DNA of 64,000 bases from Hyperoodon ampullatus (GCA_949752795.1 OX457058.1:38194587-38258586); one strand, 5' to 3'. Numbered from the stretch's first letter, positions 22,900 to 35,060 are shown. Made by a program: numbers and translations. Notes: generated by a model not told the origin, from the letters alone.

Positions 22900-24700
22900 G
22901 GTCACCCCGGGACTCCATTGTCCGCTATTGAGAGCTCAGGCGGGCGGGCGGGCGGGTGTGCCTCAGCCGAGCAGGCCTGAATCCATTAGGCCGCTGCTCT
23001 GGCCCCTGCCGCCCATTGACGCGCCCGCCAAACCCGGGCCCTGGCGGCCCCCTCCCGTCCTCTCCACTCCCGCTCTCAGCTGCCCTTTTTGGAGGCCGCG
23101 GCGGGGTCGCACGGGGTTATCTGGGTCTCGCCCGGTCTGGAGGGAATGAGCACGGGTGCAGGCCTAGTATAATTCTCGCTGACACTCTCCCAGCCTGCAC
23201 GCTCTCACCCGGGGGCTTGCCCGAACCCTGTTGTTTGCCGGCTGTGCAGCTTTTGAGGAGGCAGTAGCCGCGGCCTCAGGAATGGGGGAAGGGGAAACAA
23301 CCAGCAGCGCACCTCCTCGACTTCCCCACCCTCCCCGCTGCACTCCTGAAGCCTGAATTACCCCTTCCTCTCTTTCCTCGGGGCCCAGACCCCCAGCTTC
23401 CAGTTGGATCAAGCCTTTCCGGAGTTAAGGGCGTGAAAAAAGGCGGTTCAGTTTTCGGGGAGAAGCACAGCCATCCCCGTCCTGCGCCCAGCGTGAGCCC
23501 CATGATGCCCTCAAAGGCTGGTCTCCTCACCGTGACAACTCTTCTCGCAGCCCATTGGGAAAAGGACAAGAGATGCTCTGGTCTTAGTCATGACTTCCAG
23601 GCTCCCAGGGTGCCAGGGCTGGCTCCCCAGCGACCTCACCTCTCCTGCCTCAGGACCCGAGGAGACAGAGAGTGTGTGAACCCCTCCGGGAGCTCAGCTT
23701 GGTGGTGCGAGCCTGGGGATCGGGTTCCGACGCCTATGCCCTGCCGAGCACTCTAGCGAGCGTCCCTCGGGTCCTGTAGGGAGGTGTTCTCTCTCTGAGC
23801 CCCGAAGAGCCTAGGAGAGACCGAGCATTCAGCTTGAACCCACGGAAAAACCTCGAGGTCCCAGAACGAGTGCCCAGGAAAGGGTCAGTTGCTGTGAGCA
23901 TATCTTTTCCCGGCTTCCGAAGGTTCTCTTCGCATCGCCCCCATCCTGCTCTCCTACTGCGGGATTATGGGGTCACTGAGTCCCGGGTGAATATCGACGC
24001 CCAGCCCCAGAGGTCACTCAAACCTCTGCTTCGACCTGCCTGTCCAGTTCGAGGATCGGCACGCCCTTCTCAGGAGCAAAACTCGGGGGGAAAGTAGTAG
24101 ATGAGCCCATGGGCGGGGCGGGGTAGGAGGGCCGGGCCCCTCGCCGGAGAAAGACAGTGTGTAAGGGCGCGGGGCGCAGAGGAAGAGCGCTGGATGGTGG
24201 GCCATGCAGGCCGAGGAGAGGGAGGAAGGGAGGGAGGGAGGGCGACCTCCTCTGCACGATCCCCGTCCCCGAAGCCCCATGACTCGGACCCCCGGGCTGG
24301 GACCGCCGGGGAACAGAGAGCGGAGACTTCCAAGAACGGATTGCTGCCTAGATGGATAGCGGAGGAGGCTAGACTAGCGCCCCCTGGCGTCTCTGCTGGA
24401 GCTTGCACAGTGCTGCCCGGCCATCCCCCTTAACCCCTGGGTTCCAGACCTGAAGCTGGGGAGGCTGAAGCCCGCGCACCCCTAAGACCTGGCCGTACAA
24501 CGACAGGACTCTTACAGGACACAGGACTTACTGAGGATATTCCAGCCTCCCACCCTAAGTCCTCCTCCTTCCGTCCTTAATGTGCGTCCGGGAAACTCTT
24601 GTTAACTGTTCTGACCTCGCCGCCCTCGGGAGCGTGGCTCCGCGCGCTGTCCAACAGCGCCCTCTGGCGGACGTTCCCGGAAGGTACAGGTGCATTCCCG
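22900..24700. promoter_or_regulatory. CpG-rich block, possible alternative first exon
   Basis: CpG-dense sequence occurs at about 22920-23160 and 23980-24700, with short (GGGC)n at 22938-22955 and (GGGA)n near 24226-24242. A minus-strand donor-like CTCA|GTAAGTCC lies at about 24530. It could be an upstream alternative promoter of the MIR9-3 host transcript. No coding exon is supported. Confidence 0.35.
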
Positions 24701-25258
24701 CCTGAGCAGAGAAGCCTCCGGACCCGCGGGGCGCCTGCCTGATGGTTTGGAGTCTCGGTAGAGGGGACAAAGATGCAGTAGCCTAAAGAGAACCGGGCAT
24801 CTGTTTTCACTGCTAGCTCCTCTAGGCCTCTCAATGCAGATTAGCCGCTCATGTCTATGGGGTCCTCTCACCTGTCAGGAAACAGGCACTTAGGTAATGG
24901 GGACACCAGTGAGGCAGCCAGTCAGCAAGCCTAAAAGTTCACCTCCTCTCCTACCTAGGCCTTGGGCCTCTGCTACCTTGGCCTCCTTTAGGAAGGTCCC
25001 ATGGAGACTGAGGTGGACAGGGCAGGCTCAGGACCTTCCCCAGGGTTCTTGTAGCCAGGCAAGCTGTACCCCTTGTCTCCATGGCAGTGTCAGTCACTTC
25101 CCAGCCTCGCCCTTCCCACCTGTGTAGCTTCCCTTTCAGGCAGAGTCCCTTTCATACCTGTAGGACCTCAGAAAACTTAAAAAACAAAACCAAAAAAAAA
25201 GCAAACAAAAAACTTCTTATTAGGCCTAAGGGCCTCTGGTTTTAAAGGTGAATGAGAG
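24701..25258. other. Intergenic, nothing recognised
   Basis: The stretch is unique sequence apart from an A-rich patch at 25178-25210. No gene, promoter or classified repeat was recognised. Confidence 0.4.
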
Positions 25259-25459
25259 GGCTTCCCTGGTGGCGCAGTGGTTGAGAGTCCGCCTGCCGAT
25301 GCAGGGGACATGGGTTCGTGCCCCGGTCCGGGAGGATCCCACATGCTGCGAAGCGGCTGGGCCCGTGAGCCATGGCCGCTGAGCCTGCGTGTCCGGAGCC
25401 TGTGCTCCACAACGGGAGAGGCCACAACAGTGAGAGGCCCGCATACCACAAAAAAAAAA
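25259..25459 (+). mobile_element. CHR SINE, young full-length copy
   Basis: The element has the typical head ggcttccctggtggcgcagt, B-box-like 'gggttcgtgcc', the CHR body and a simple A tail. It is flanked by the perfect 15-bp target-site duplication aaaggtgaatgagag (25244-25258 and about 25460-25474). This family is the clearest sign of a cetacean/hippo-lineage genome. Confidence 0.95.
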
Positions 25460-25619
25460 AAAGGTGAATGAGAGATGGGCAAAGGAAATGGTGGGATCTG
25501 TGGGCAAACCCTGGGGTTTGGAGAGTCTTGAGATTCCCCCTAGGCTCACACCTCCAGTGGTAAGAGCATCTCTGCCCGCCCCAGCATGGTGTTCTGCTTT
25601 CTCTCTGGTCATACATTTT

Positions 25620-25765
25620 GATAGGTTCTTGACATTGATTCAACAAGTCTGTGCTGACCTCCTACTATATGCCTCCGGGGACAAAACTCAGAGAGGGTAG
25701 GTAACTTGCTGAAAGTCACACAGCTAAAAATTGCTGGAGCCAGGATTCAGCTTTGTATGTGTGCC
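25620..25765 (-). repeat. MIR fragment
   Basis: The segment contains the inverted MIR core: 'ctcctactatatgcc', 'ggtaggtaacttgctgaaag' and 'tcacacagcta'. It is ancient and diverged, with no sign of function. Confidence 0.7.
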
Positions 25766-26165
25766 ACCCTACTTCCAACTCTCCTCTTTCACCTGAATGA
25801 TTTCAGAGGTCTTCTGTCTGGGCCTCCACTTCGGAACTCAGCCCCCTCCAATGTGTCATCCACGCTTCTGGACGAGGACCCTTCTAAAATGCCAGTCTGA
25901 TCATATCTCCTCCTTGCTTAAAATCCTTCAGTGGGGTTCTACTATTTTCAGGATAAAAGCCCATGTTTCTCAGAGGCATACAAGCTCCCCCTGTGACCTG
26001 ACCTGTGTCCCCTTCTCTGTGTCCCCTTCTCTGTGTCCCTGACACTCCCACCACCCCAGATGTCTTCATTTCCCCAAGGCCCAGACTCGAGCACCACTCA
26101 CTCCCTGCCTCTGTGTGCACCTACCATTTTTCTGCCTGTAATACTCCTCTCTGGAGTATCTTTTA

Positions 26166-27812
26166 TTTATTTATTTATTTATTTATATTTTTTTGGTGTA
26201 TTTCCTTCTGATTTTTTTTAATTTTTTAATTTAATTTTATTTATTTTTTTATACAGCAGGTTCTTATTAGTCATCAATTTTATACACATCAGTGTATACA
26301 TGTCAATCCCAATCGCCCAATTCATCCCACCACCACCACTACCACCACCACTACCACCCCCCGCCACTTTCCCCCCTTGGTGTCCGTACATTTGTTCTCT
26401 ATATCTGTGTCTCAGTTTCTGCCCTGCAAACCGGTTCATCTGTACCATTTTTCTAGGTTCTACATATATGCGTTAATATACAATATTTGTTCTTCTCTTT
26501 CTGACTTACCTCACTCTGTATGACAGTCTCTAGATCCATCCACGTCTCAACAAATGACCCAAATTCGTTCCTTTTTATGGCTGAGTAATATTCCATTGTA
26601 TATATGTACCACATCTTCTTTATCCATTCGTCTGTCAATGGGCATTTAGGTTGCTTCCATGACCTGGCTATTGTAAATAGAGCTGCAATGAACATTGGGG
26701 TGCATGTGCCTTTTTGAATTATGGTTTTCTCTGGGTATATGCCCAGTAGTGGGATTGCTGGGTCATATGGTAATTCTATTTTTAGTTTTTTAAGGAACCT
26801 CCATACTGTTCTCCATAGTGGTTGTATCAATTTACATTCCCACCAACAGTGCAAGAGGGTTCCCTTTTCTCCACACCCTCTCCAACACTTGTTGTTTGTA
26901 GATTTTCTGATGATGGCCATTCTAACTGGTGTGAGGTGGTACCTCATTGTAATTTTGATTTGCATTTCTCTAATAATTAGTGATGTTGAGCAGCTTTTCA
27001 TGTGCGTCTTGGCCATCTGTATGTCTTCTTTGGAGAAATGTCTGTTTAGGTCTTCTACCCATTTTTGGATTGGGTTGTTTGTTTTTTTAATATTGAGCTG
27101 CATGAGCTGTTTATATATTTTGGAGATTAATCCTTTGTCCATTGACTCGTTTGCAAATATTTTCTCCCATTCTGAGGGTTGTCTTTTGGTCTTGTTTATG
27201 GTTTCCTTTGCGGTGCAAAGGCTTTTAAGTTTCATTAGGTCCCATTTGTTTATTTTTGTTTTTATTTCCATTACTCTAGAAGGTGGATCAAAAAAGATCT
27301 TGCTCTGATTTATGTCAAAGAGTGTTCTTCCTATGTTTTCCTCTAAGAGTTTTATAGTGTCCAGTCTTACATTTAGGTCTCTAATCCATTTTGAGTTTAT
27401 TTTTGTATATGGTGCTAAGGAGTGTTCTAATTTCATTCTTTTACACGTAGCTGTCCAGTTTTCCCAGCACCACTTATTGAAGAGACTGTCTTTTCTCCAT
27501 TGTATATGCTTGCCTCCTTTGTCATAGATTAGTTGACCATAGGTGCGTGGGTTTATCTCTGGGCTTTCTATCTTGTTCCATTGATCTATGTTTCTGTTTT
27601 TGTGCCAGTACCATATTGTCTTGATTACTGTAGCTTTGTAGTATAGTCTGAAGTCAGGGAGTCTGATTCCTCCAGCTCCGTTTTTTTCCCTCAAGATTGC
27701 TTTGGCTATTCGGGGTCTTCTGTGTCTCCATACAAATTTTAAGATTTTTTGTTGTAGTTCTGTAAAAAATGCCATTGGTAATTTGATAGGGATTGCATTG
27801 AATCTGTAGTAT
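26166..27812 (-). mobile_element. 5'-truncated LINE-1, nested in a SINE tail
   Basis: On the minus strand the element runs from a truncated 5' end (about 27812) through the last part of ORF2 and a short 3' UTR, which includes a GGT/GGTGGTA-rich stretch (26325-26375), to an A-rich tail near 26170-26255. The coding part is one uninterrupted frame of 440 codons. A 17-bp duplication ctctggagtaYctttta (26149-26165 and 28027-28043) flanks this element together with the adjacent minus-strand SINE, suggesting that the L1 landed in the SINE's A-tail. Being 5' truncated, it cannot be autonomous. Confidence 0.9.
26453..27775 (-). pseudogene. LINE-1 ORF2p C-terminal fragment (440 codons)
   Basis: The frame encodes the C-terminal third of L1 ORF2p, after the reverse-transcriptase catalytic motifs. 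It shows the conserved '[19 protein letters not shown]' block and the terminal cysteine-rich motif CWRGC-x7-H-CWWEC (CX3CX7HX4C), then the usual '[13 protein letters not shown]' end. The endonuclease and the RT core, including the FADD box, are missing because the insertion is 5' truncated. The absence of stops or frameshifts over 1.3 kb suggests a fairly recent insertion. There is no evidence that it is expressed. Confidence 0.9.
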
Positions 27813-27867
27813 CTTTCATTAAAAATTTTTTTTTGTAATTCTGTTTTTTATACACTTAGTGTACTTT

Positions 27868-28026
27868 ATATTTATTTATTTATTTATTTGGCTGCACCAG
27901 GTCTTAGTTGTGGCATGCAAACTCTTAGTTGCAGTGTGTGGGACCTAGTTCCCTGACTAGGGATCGAACCCAGGCCCCCTGCATTGGGAGCTTGGAGTCT
28001 TAGCCACTGGACTACCAGGGAAGTCC
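27868..28026 (-). mobile_element. tRNA-derived SINE hosting the L1 insertion
   Basis: On the minus strand the head 'agggacttccctggtagtcc' starts at 28026 and includes B-box-like 'gggttcgatcc'. The A-tail (tttattta units on the plus strand) lies at about 27868-27890. Its right target-site duplication starts at 28027; the matching left copy is beyond the L1 at 26149-26165. Confidence 0.85.
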
Positions 28027-28043
28027 CTCTGGAGTACCTTTTA

Positions 28044-28740
28044 GATTCTAGGCAAGTTTCACCTCCTCCATAAAACCTTACCCAGACATATCTTCCTTCA
28101 GATAAAAGACCAGATGGGCCTAAGTGGCCATGTTTGCACCTCCTGCATTCTCTCCTCCCCCTGATGATCCATTGATTTTATCAGGCATGGCCACTGGCTC
28201 ACCGGGACTAATCCCTGGCCCAACCTGAGTCTCTCCTGAGTGCTGAAGTGAGACTAGGCTGAGAAGGTCTGCATGAGCCTGAGGGAGTCGGTGCTGTGTC
28301 AGCCCAGGTGATGAGGGAACGGAGAAGCTGAGAGGAGAATGGAGCAGATGGGTAAAGAGGTCAGCAGAGAAAAGGCCCTGGGGCTCCAGGGAGAGAGCGC
28401 CTGAGACTTTCTCAGAGGGCTTCTACCCCTCCCCTCCCAGGAGAGTCTTGCAATAAACCCCTTTCCATTGGCCTGCTTGGAGGAGGATTCTGTTCTCTGC
28501 CCCTGCCAGCTCCCTGACCCAAACCCCTCCTGTCAAGCCTGGCCCTCCTGCCTCGTGTACCTTCCCACGTGGGCAGCGCCTGGCCGTGGGCACATCTCAC
28601 AGAAGCAGCCCTCCTGAGGACCGGGCAAGATTCACAATTGGCATAATACAAGTGCTTCTGCTGAGCCAGCTGCAGGGCGTCACTGTGTGGCAATTGTGAC
28701 ACAGTCTGCAGTCCACTCCACAGCCAGCTCAGAATAATGT
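28044..28740. other. Intergenic, nothing recognised
   Basis: The stretch is unique non-coding sequence. No gene, RNA or classified repeat was found between the two minus-strand SINEs. Confidence 0.4.
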
Positions 28741-29084
28741 GTTTATTTTTTATTTATTTATTTTTGGCTGCATTGGGTCTTCGTTGCTGCGCGCGGGCTC
28801 TCTCTAGTTGCGGTAAGTGGGGGCTACTCTTCATTGCAGTGTGCAGGCTTCTCGTTGCGTTGGCTTCTCGTTGCAGAGCATGGGCTCTAGGCAGGTGGGC
28901 TTCAGTAGTTGTGGCACGTGGGCTCAGTAGTTGTGGCTCGCGGGCTCTAGAGCGCAGGCTTGGTAGTTGTGGCGCACGGGCTTAGTTGCTCCGCGGCATG
29001 TGGGATCTTCCCGGACTAGGGCTCAAACCCGTCTCCTCTGCCTTGGCAGGTGGATTCTTAACCACTGCGCCACCAGGGAAGTCC
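28741..29084 (-). mobile_element. CHR-type SINE, long variant
   Basis: On the minus strand the head ggacttccctggtggcgcag starts at 29084. An extended body (about 300 bp) contains several degenerate repeats of the 'ctagttgtggc' kind, and the tail lies at 28741-28765 (plus-strand tttatttatttattt). This longer subtype differs from the 200-bp copies nearby. It forms an inverted pair with the plus-strand copy at 29302. Confidence 0.85.
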
Positions 29085-29301
29085 AGGGATCATGTCTTAT
29101 TTATCTCCACATTCTCAGCTCCTAACTCAGAAGACAGGGGCAACGTCTCTAGAAGCTGCACCCTCCTAGAGAGAAGAAGCTGCCGAAATACATTACATAT
29201 TTCTGCTTATTTTCATTACTCCCATGGTAAATTCTGGCATCTCTCTTCCAGAGACAGCAACAGAAGTCTTTGAATTATTGCATATAAACATCCTCACACG
29301 G

Positions 29302-29516
29302 GGGCTTCCCTGGTGGCGCAGTGGTTGAGAGTCCGCCTTCCGATGCGGGGGACACAGGTTCGTGCCCCGGTCCGGGAAGATCCCACATGCCGCGGAGCGG
29401 CTGGGCCCGTGAGCCATGGCCGCTGAGCCTGCGCGTCCAGAGCCTGTGCTCCGCAACGGGAGAGGCCACAACAGTGAGAGGCCCAAGTACCACACACAAA
29501 GAAAAAAAAAAAAAAA
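29302..29516 (+). mobile_element. CHR SINE, young copy
   Basis: The full 200-bp CHR body and A tail are flanked by the perfect duplication aaacatcctcacacgg (about 29286-29301 and 29517-29532). Confidence 0.95.
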
Positions 29517-29532
29517 AAACATCCTCACACGG

Positions 29533-30964
29533 TATACTCTAGAGCAGGTTTTGGAGGAAAAAAAATGGATCTTCCTTGTGGACCACAAACTTCTCATAAA
29601 CCGTTGGTTTGGTGGCAAGGGCGCTAACAAAGGTCATGAAATGTCAGGTGGTACTGCACAAACTGGAAAGCTAAAACGACTTTATCCAGACTCCCTGGCA
29701 TCTCATATTCTGGATAGAAGCAATTTTCAAGGCGAAAGTGAGGCCAGGGCCATATTCCGGTCACCTCTGAGCAATGCAGCAGAGATGTGGGACTTCCAGC
29801 AACATGTTCCAGCGTACAGTCTTCAGCTTCTTGAGAATCTATAGGCATTTTCATAGTTAAGGGTGGTGACTATTTGATTCCTGGATCACAACCGCAGCAG
29901 GGTGTTGTTAAAGTCAACAGTTCCATGGGCCACCTCTTAACTTCCTACCTTCCAGACAGTGGTGGAAGTGTAGCTCCTCTGGCAGGCCAGCTCTGCAGCA
30001 TTCTGAGAGTCACGCCTATAAGTCTAGCCTCCAACTGCTTCCCCAGTCCTTCCAGCAGTTTTATAATTGCCTAATTCTCTACATTAAATTCTTTGAAATT
30101 CCTTTCCATTTAACATATCAGAGTGGTTTCTGGTTCTTGTGCAGATGCCTGGTTGATACAACTTTTGTTCCTTCCTCTGTTAATTTCCCAAATGTTGCTT
30201 GAAAAGGGGACACAGACCAGGCAGTGACATGGTAAAGAAACAGCTCCTGCCCTCAAGGAGGCCCAGCCTCGTGCTAGTCTCCCAGAGCTGTGTGGTCACA
30301 CCACCCTGGGGCACTGTGTTCAGGTGGGCGCTGTAGTGGACACTGTTGGGTCCCCATCCAGCTCCCCTCCTATTCCTCTCATAACATCTGACGTTCCAGG
30401 GCAAGCACCTGCAAGCTCCTTCAGAAGACTGGAGCTTCGTCAGCTGCATACTGAAGGGCTGAAGTGCCTGGGAGTTTATGCCTCGACTCCAGCCCCAGAG
30501 CAGCCTGTAACCGATGATATCTTGTGCAGAAGTACGAAATCCCAGCTCCCTCAAGGACAAACTCTGAGGTGTGACTCACATCCCAGGGCCTTCTGCAGAA
30601 ATACACTGAGGCTGGGACTTTGCTGGAAATCCCATCCTTGCTGGGCTTCTGCCCTTCCCCTGTCCTGCTTCCCCCACTCCCTTCCCAGTTCTCCTGGAGC
30701 ACTTCATTAGCCTGCAGATCCTTGCCTTGGGGTCTGCTTTGGGGGAAGCTGACCAAAGATGGCTTCTTAACTTAAAAGGGACGTTGACTGACAGAGTGAT
30801 CAGGGCCTTAGGGACTTTGGTCCTCAAGCTGTGTAAATAGCAGAGACTGAGGAAGGGGTTGGCCTAGAAAGGGGAGACCAAGGGGATGCTGTCCATTGAA
30901 AGGCAAGACTGTGAAAGAGCAGGCAGAACGGCATGGGATGCATCCAGAAGCCGGAAATGCCCTG
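29533..30964. other. Intergenic, unclassified old repeat material
   Basis: Parts of 29850-30160 read like a degraded LTR or MER-type element ('gtggtttctggttcttgtgcag ... gatacaac' style ending), but I cannot name the family. No gene was found. Confidence 0.3.
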
Positions 30965-31305
30965 TGATGGTTAATTTTGTGTGTTGACTTGGTCAGGCCT
31001 TGGCACCCAGTTTTTTGGTCAAACACCAGTCTTAGATGCTGCTGTGAAGGTATTTTTAAAAGATGTGATTAACATTTGAATCAGTGGACTTTGGGTAAAG
31101 CAAATTATCTTCCATGATTTGGGTGGGCCTTATCCAATCAGTTGAAGGCCTTAAGAGAAAAAGACTGAGGTCCCCTGAAGAGGAAGGAATTCTGTCTCCA
31201 GATTGCCTTGGACTCAAGACTTCAGCATCAACTCTCCCCTGGGTCTCCAGCTTGCCATCCTGCTCTGTGGATCTCAGACTTGCCAGCCCTCATATCTATA
31301 AATAC

Positions 31306-31343
<38 letters not shown>

Positions 31344-31445
31344 CTCTCCTTCTCCCTCTCTCTCGTTCTCTCATATATATTATATCTCTTAATATATATC
31401 TATCCTGTTGTTTATATTTCTCTGGAGAACTCTAACTAATACATG
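30965..31445 (+). repeat. ERVL-type solitary LTR, MLT2-like
   Basis: The segment begins 'tgatggttaattttgtgtgt' and ends 'ctctggagaactctaactaat', the characteristic ends of the MLT2 LTR group as I recall them. A (CT)n microsatellite at about 31306-31345 has expanded near its 3' end. It is non-coding, with no internal viral genes nearby. Confidence 0.6.
31306..31375. repeat. (CT)n microsatellite
   Basis: An almost pure CT-dinucleotide run of about 38 bases is followed by impure CT/CCT-rich sequence and a short AT patch. It is likely length-polymorphic. Confidence 0.95.
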
Positions 31446-31853
31446 CCCCAAGCCAGGGGCAGGCTTTATGTTGATAGCACCACGGCGGGGTCCACCACAG
31501 GAAGGCTGGCAAGCCAGGGCAGTGCAGGTCCTGGGTGGTAGTGGGGGAGGACCAACAGCCCAGGGACATGCAGGTCAATGGCAGGAACCAATCCCAAAGG
31601 TTCACTGAGGACAGGCCTGCCACCCCAGACCCCAGCTCAGCAACTGAGTAGAGGCCACAGGGCAGTGGAGCAGGGTGGCCAACTCCAGAGCCGTTCCTGA
31701 CATCACCAGGGAGATGTGTGTTGACCTCTGTGGCACCTGCCAAGGAGGGGGCTGGAGCTCCCCAGCAGCACCACTGGGGACCCTGAGCCTGAGACCAACG
31801 TTATAGTCCTTGCTCTCATCTCCACCCATCACTTATTTGCTGTGGGACTTTTG
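31446..31853. other. Intergenic, nothing recognised
   Basis: Unique non-coding sequence between the LTR and the next SINE. No feature could be supported. Confidence 0.4.
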
Positions 31854-31870
31854 GCAACTGATAACTTTTT

Positions 31871-32080
31871 TTAATTTTTATTTTTTTTGCGGTACGCGGG
31901 CCTCTCACTGTTGTGGCCTCTCCTGTTGTGGAGCACAGGCTCTGGACACACAGGCTCAGCGGCCATGGCTCACGGGCCCAGCTGCTCCGCGGCATGTGGG
32001 ATCTTCCCGGACCGGGGCACGAACCCGTGTCCCCTGCATCGGCAGGCAGACTCTCAACCACTGCGCCACCAGAGAAGCTC
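31871..32080 (-). mobile_element. CHR SINE, young copy
   Basis: The body is on the minus strand, head at about 32080 and T-run at 31871-31890. It is flanked by the duplication aactgataactttttt (about 31856-31872 and 32081-32096). Confidence 0.92.
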
Positions 32081-32096
32081 AACTGATAACTTTTTT

Positions 32097-33600
32097 GCAC
32101 CTGAACCTTTTCTATCTGTAAAATGGGGCTAGTGGTGTTCCCTCCTCATGGGGGTTATTGAAAGGATTGAATGGGACAATTGTTAGATAGCGCTGAGGAT
32201 AATGCTTGAACGTAAGTGATCAGTCCATGTCAGCGGCCAGCTTTTACTATAGCAATGGCCCCATTCTCCTTCAGAGTACGTTCTGAGATACTAGGATTAC
32301 ACAAGTCAGAGATTTCAGTAACTTGATCTGCCCAAACAAGAAATGGGCTTCCTGCTTGAGGTAGTGAGCTCCCTGTTGTTGGAGGTATGTAAACAGAGCC
32401 AAGAGGATGGGTGAACCAGAGAGGGATGCCCTCAGGCTACAGTTCATCTGGGGCTTCAGGAACTGTGTTAAAGCTTGTGTGTTATGTGTCCAGACTGTGA
32501 AGACTCCTCCTGATTTTAGCCTTTAGTGGGTTGCTGGTTCCCATCTCCTTGCTTTCATGCCCTGGTTTTCTCTCTGCCAAGCCCTTGTGATTTGGCTGCT
32601 TCTCCGTCCCTTTTGGTGATTGAAGTCACCCTCCCAGCTAAGGCCAAGGGATGCCAGCCAAGGCCTGAATACCTTCCTCAGGCCTGAAACAAGGAGTTTC
32701 AGGTCCTTGCTCTGGCTTCAGAAGGAGCCAGGCAGGCACTCTCTCTCCTTCTCTGCAGGCATCTCTGCCTGTCTTGGTGACTGCAGTCCCCGCACCATGA
32801 CAGTCCAGTTTTGACAGCTTGTAGAGCAACCTTGTTCAGCTAGGATTGCCTGCTGAGCCAGGGCCACCATGCACAGTTGTGCAGGTTGGGTACTGCGTTA
32901 CTCCAGGGGGTGCCCTGGTCCTTCCTCCCAGGGTTGCGTATTGCAGGGGGAAGGGAAGCATATCAGAACCTTTAGGTGAGGAGGAATGTCATCCTAAAAA
33001 ATATATCCATCATTGGATATATTTTTATATATCCAATATATAAAAATAATTTCCTTTTGAGAAAATGAAATCCTGCATTGTTTAGGCAAGACAACCATAG
33101 AAAGTAAAGGTGGACTAAATCTTCTTTTCTGATGGGGCCTGTGGAGAAGATCTTGATTCTCAATGGTGTGTGCAGCTGGTGGGGGAAAGCAGGAGATATT
33201 TATGTCTGTTAAAAGGCGATCAGAGAAAAACGTTGAGAAATCTCGTTGTCCCAAAGAGTGGGCGAGCTCCTGGCTGCCACCTCTGGTGTTCAACAGGGGG
33301 TGAACGTACGGTGGAGGGCACTGGACAGGCTGGGGGAGGGCCAAACGGGGTAAAAAGGCAGGGGGCCCGGCCACCAGCAGGAGGGGTCGGCCAAGGGGTG
33401 GCTTCAGGCCCCGCTTAGCCTCCAACAGCCTTCTATAGCCACCCCAAAGAATACCAACCATCACGATCCTATCCTGTGTAAAGAAGGGGAAGGAATCAAA
33501 GTGGCCCAGCTCTTTGTGCTGTAGAGGTCACCTGAGCATGCGCTCTAAGTACAAGCAGTGGATTCCCTGTCAGGGACCGCGTGCCTCACACCGTTCCAGG
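32097..33600. other. Intergenic, nothing recognised
   Basis: No gene or clear repeat was recognised. A short palindromic AT stretch (ggatatatttttatatatcc region, about 33014-33045) is present. Open frames here are short and lack any family signature. Confidence 0.4.
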
Positions 33601-33614
33601 CATGGAGTTGGCAC

Positions 33615-33900
33615 TTAGTAAATCAGGGTTCGTTTCTCCTGAGGCCTCCCTCCTTGTAGATGGCTGTCTTCTCCCCTCTGTGTCTTCACATGGTCTTTCC
33701 TCTGTGCTGGCTGTGTCCTAATCCCCTCTTCCTATCCGAACACCAGTCAAATTGGATTAGAGCCCACTCTAATGACCTCATTTTTACTTTATTACTTCTT
33801 TAAAGACCCTGTCTCCAAATACAGACACATTCTGAGGTACTGGGGGTTAGGACTTTAACCTATGAATTTGTGCGGGACACAGTTTAACCCATAATAGATG
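33615..33900 (+). repeat. MaLR LTR fragment, MLT1-like
   Basis: The 3' part of an MLT1-type LTR is recognisable from 'ctaatgacctcatttttact', 'tttaaagaccctgtctccaa' and 'cattctgaggtactgggggt', ending 'taacccataata'. It is ancient and non-coding. Confidence 0.75.
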
Positions 33901-35060
33901 AGCTGCATTTCCCATCTTGGCTGGTGAACTCCAGCTTGCTGGGGCCAGTGTGCGTTTGGGACAGAGGGGTCGTCACGATGCAAAGACCCTGCCCATCCAT
34001 GTCCTAAGGTATGCGGTCCAGGTCCACGGGTCTTACTTGGTCACCAGGTCACTGGACCCTCTTGCTCCCTGCCCCCTTCCTTCCCTGAAGCCTAGTGTGG
34101 CTCCCTGAGGGACCCGCTGTAATTCCCTGATCCATACTCACCTGTCCCCACCACACATGCTCAGAAATCTGCCATCGGCTCCTTTTAGCCATCAAGTCCC
34201 AGATTCACCCTGGAAACTCAGACTGTTCCAGACTGATGCTGTCCTCAGTTTCTGCCTGGCTGGGGAGAGAGGCTCTGGTCTTTTGCATTTCTCCTGTCCT
34301 GTCCCTGCTCTGTGGCCAGCCAGGGACAGCAGTGGGAATCATCTCACTCCAAGCTAGAGCAGGTCCTAAGACATATCTCCCCAAAGGCCTATTTTCATCT
34401 ATCCAAAGCCTTTTTTGTTCTAGATATACGCTGGTTCTAGATCAGGAGAGATTTTGTGGCATATATCAGGGCCATGTTCCCAGCAGCCTGTGCCGGTGGC
34501 GTCTGTGGGTGTTTGCATCTCAGCTAAATTGAAATGCAGCGATGCCACCCTTCTGTGCCACAGGGGCACCTCCCAGCCCTGTTGACCAGTTAGTCATCAC
34601 CTTGGCAGAGCCCACAGATCCACATAAACCATCTGGAGTGAGGAAATCCAAGTGAAGCGAGAAATCAGTGGAAAACAGCCAGTGTCCAGGCAGTCACATA
34701 TATTCTTGTGTAAATGATTACCTGCGGGCACAGAAAAATAATCACTCTGTAGTGTCAGGTGAAAGCCACGGGTGTAGGTCCACTGCATGTAGTGAAAAGT
34801 ACAAATAGACCAACTTCATGAAGTGCACTCACCAAAGCGTCAGCAGTGATTATCTCTGGGTGATGGGCTTGGGGAAGCCCTTTGAATTCTCTTCTTTTTG
34901 TTTGTCAGTATGGGGGTGGTGGTGAGGGGCAGCTTGGGTCTAAATGGAATTCATACAATCTGGGCTGGCCTTGTGGACTAACAGGACTTACAGCCAGAAG
35001 GCTATTTTCATGTGACCTTTGGGAACTACAATTCTAGTTCCACAATCCCACCAACCAGGA
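33901..35060. other. Intergenic, nothing recognised
   Basis: Unique non-coding sequence. A weak repeat-like patch lies at 34790-34880. No gene was found. Confidence 0.4.

Noticed and set aside
25226..25646. Open frames of 60-145 codons repeated at each CHR SINE (also at 29.3, 31.9, 36.5, 37.4 and 39.4 kb)
   Set aside because: They are translations of the SINE body, similar at every copy, and not genes.
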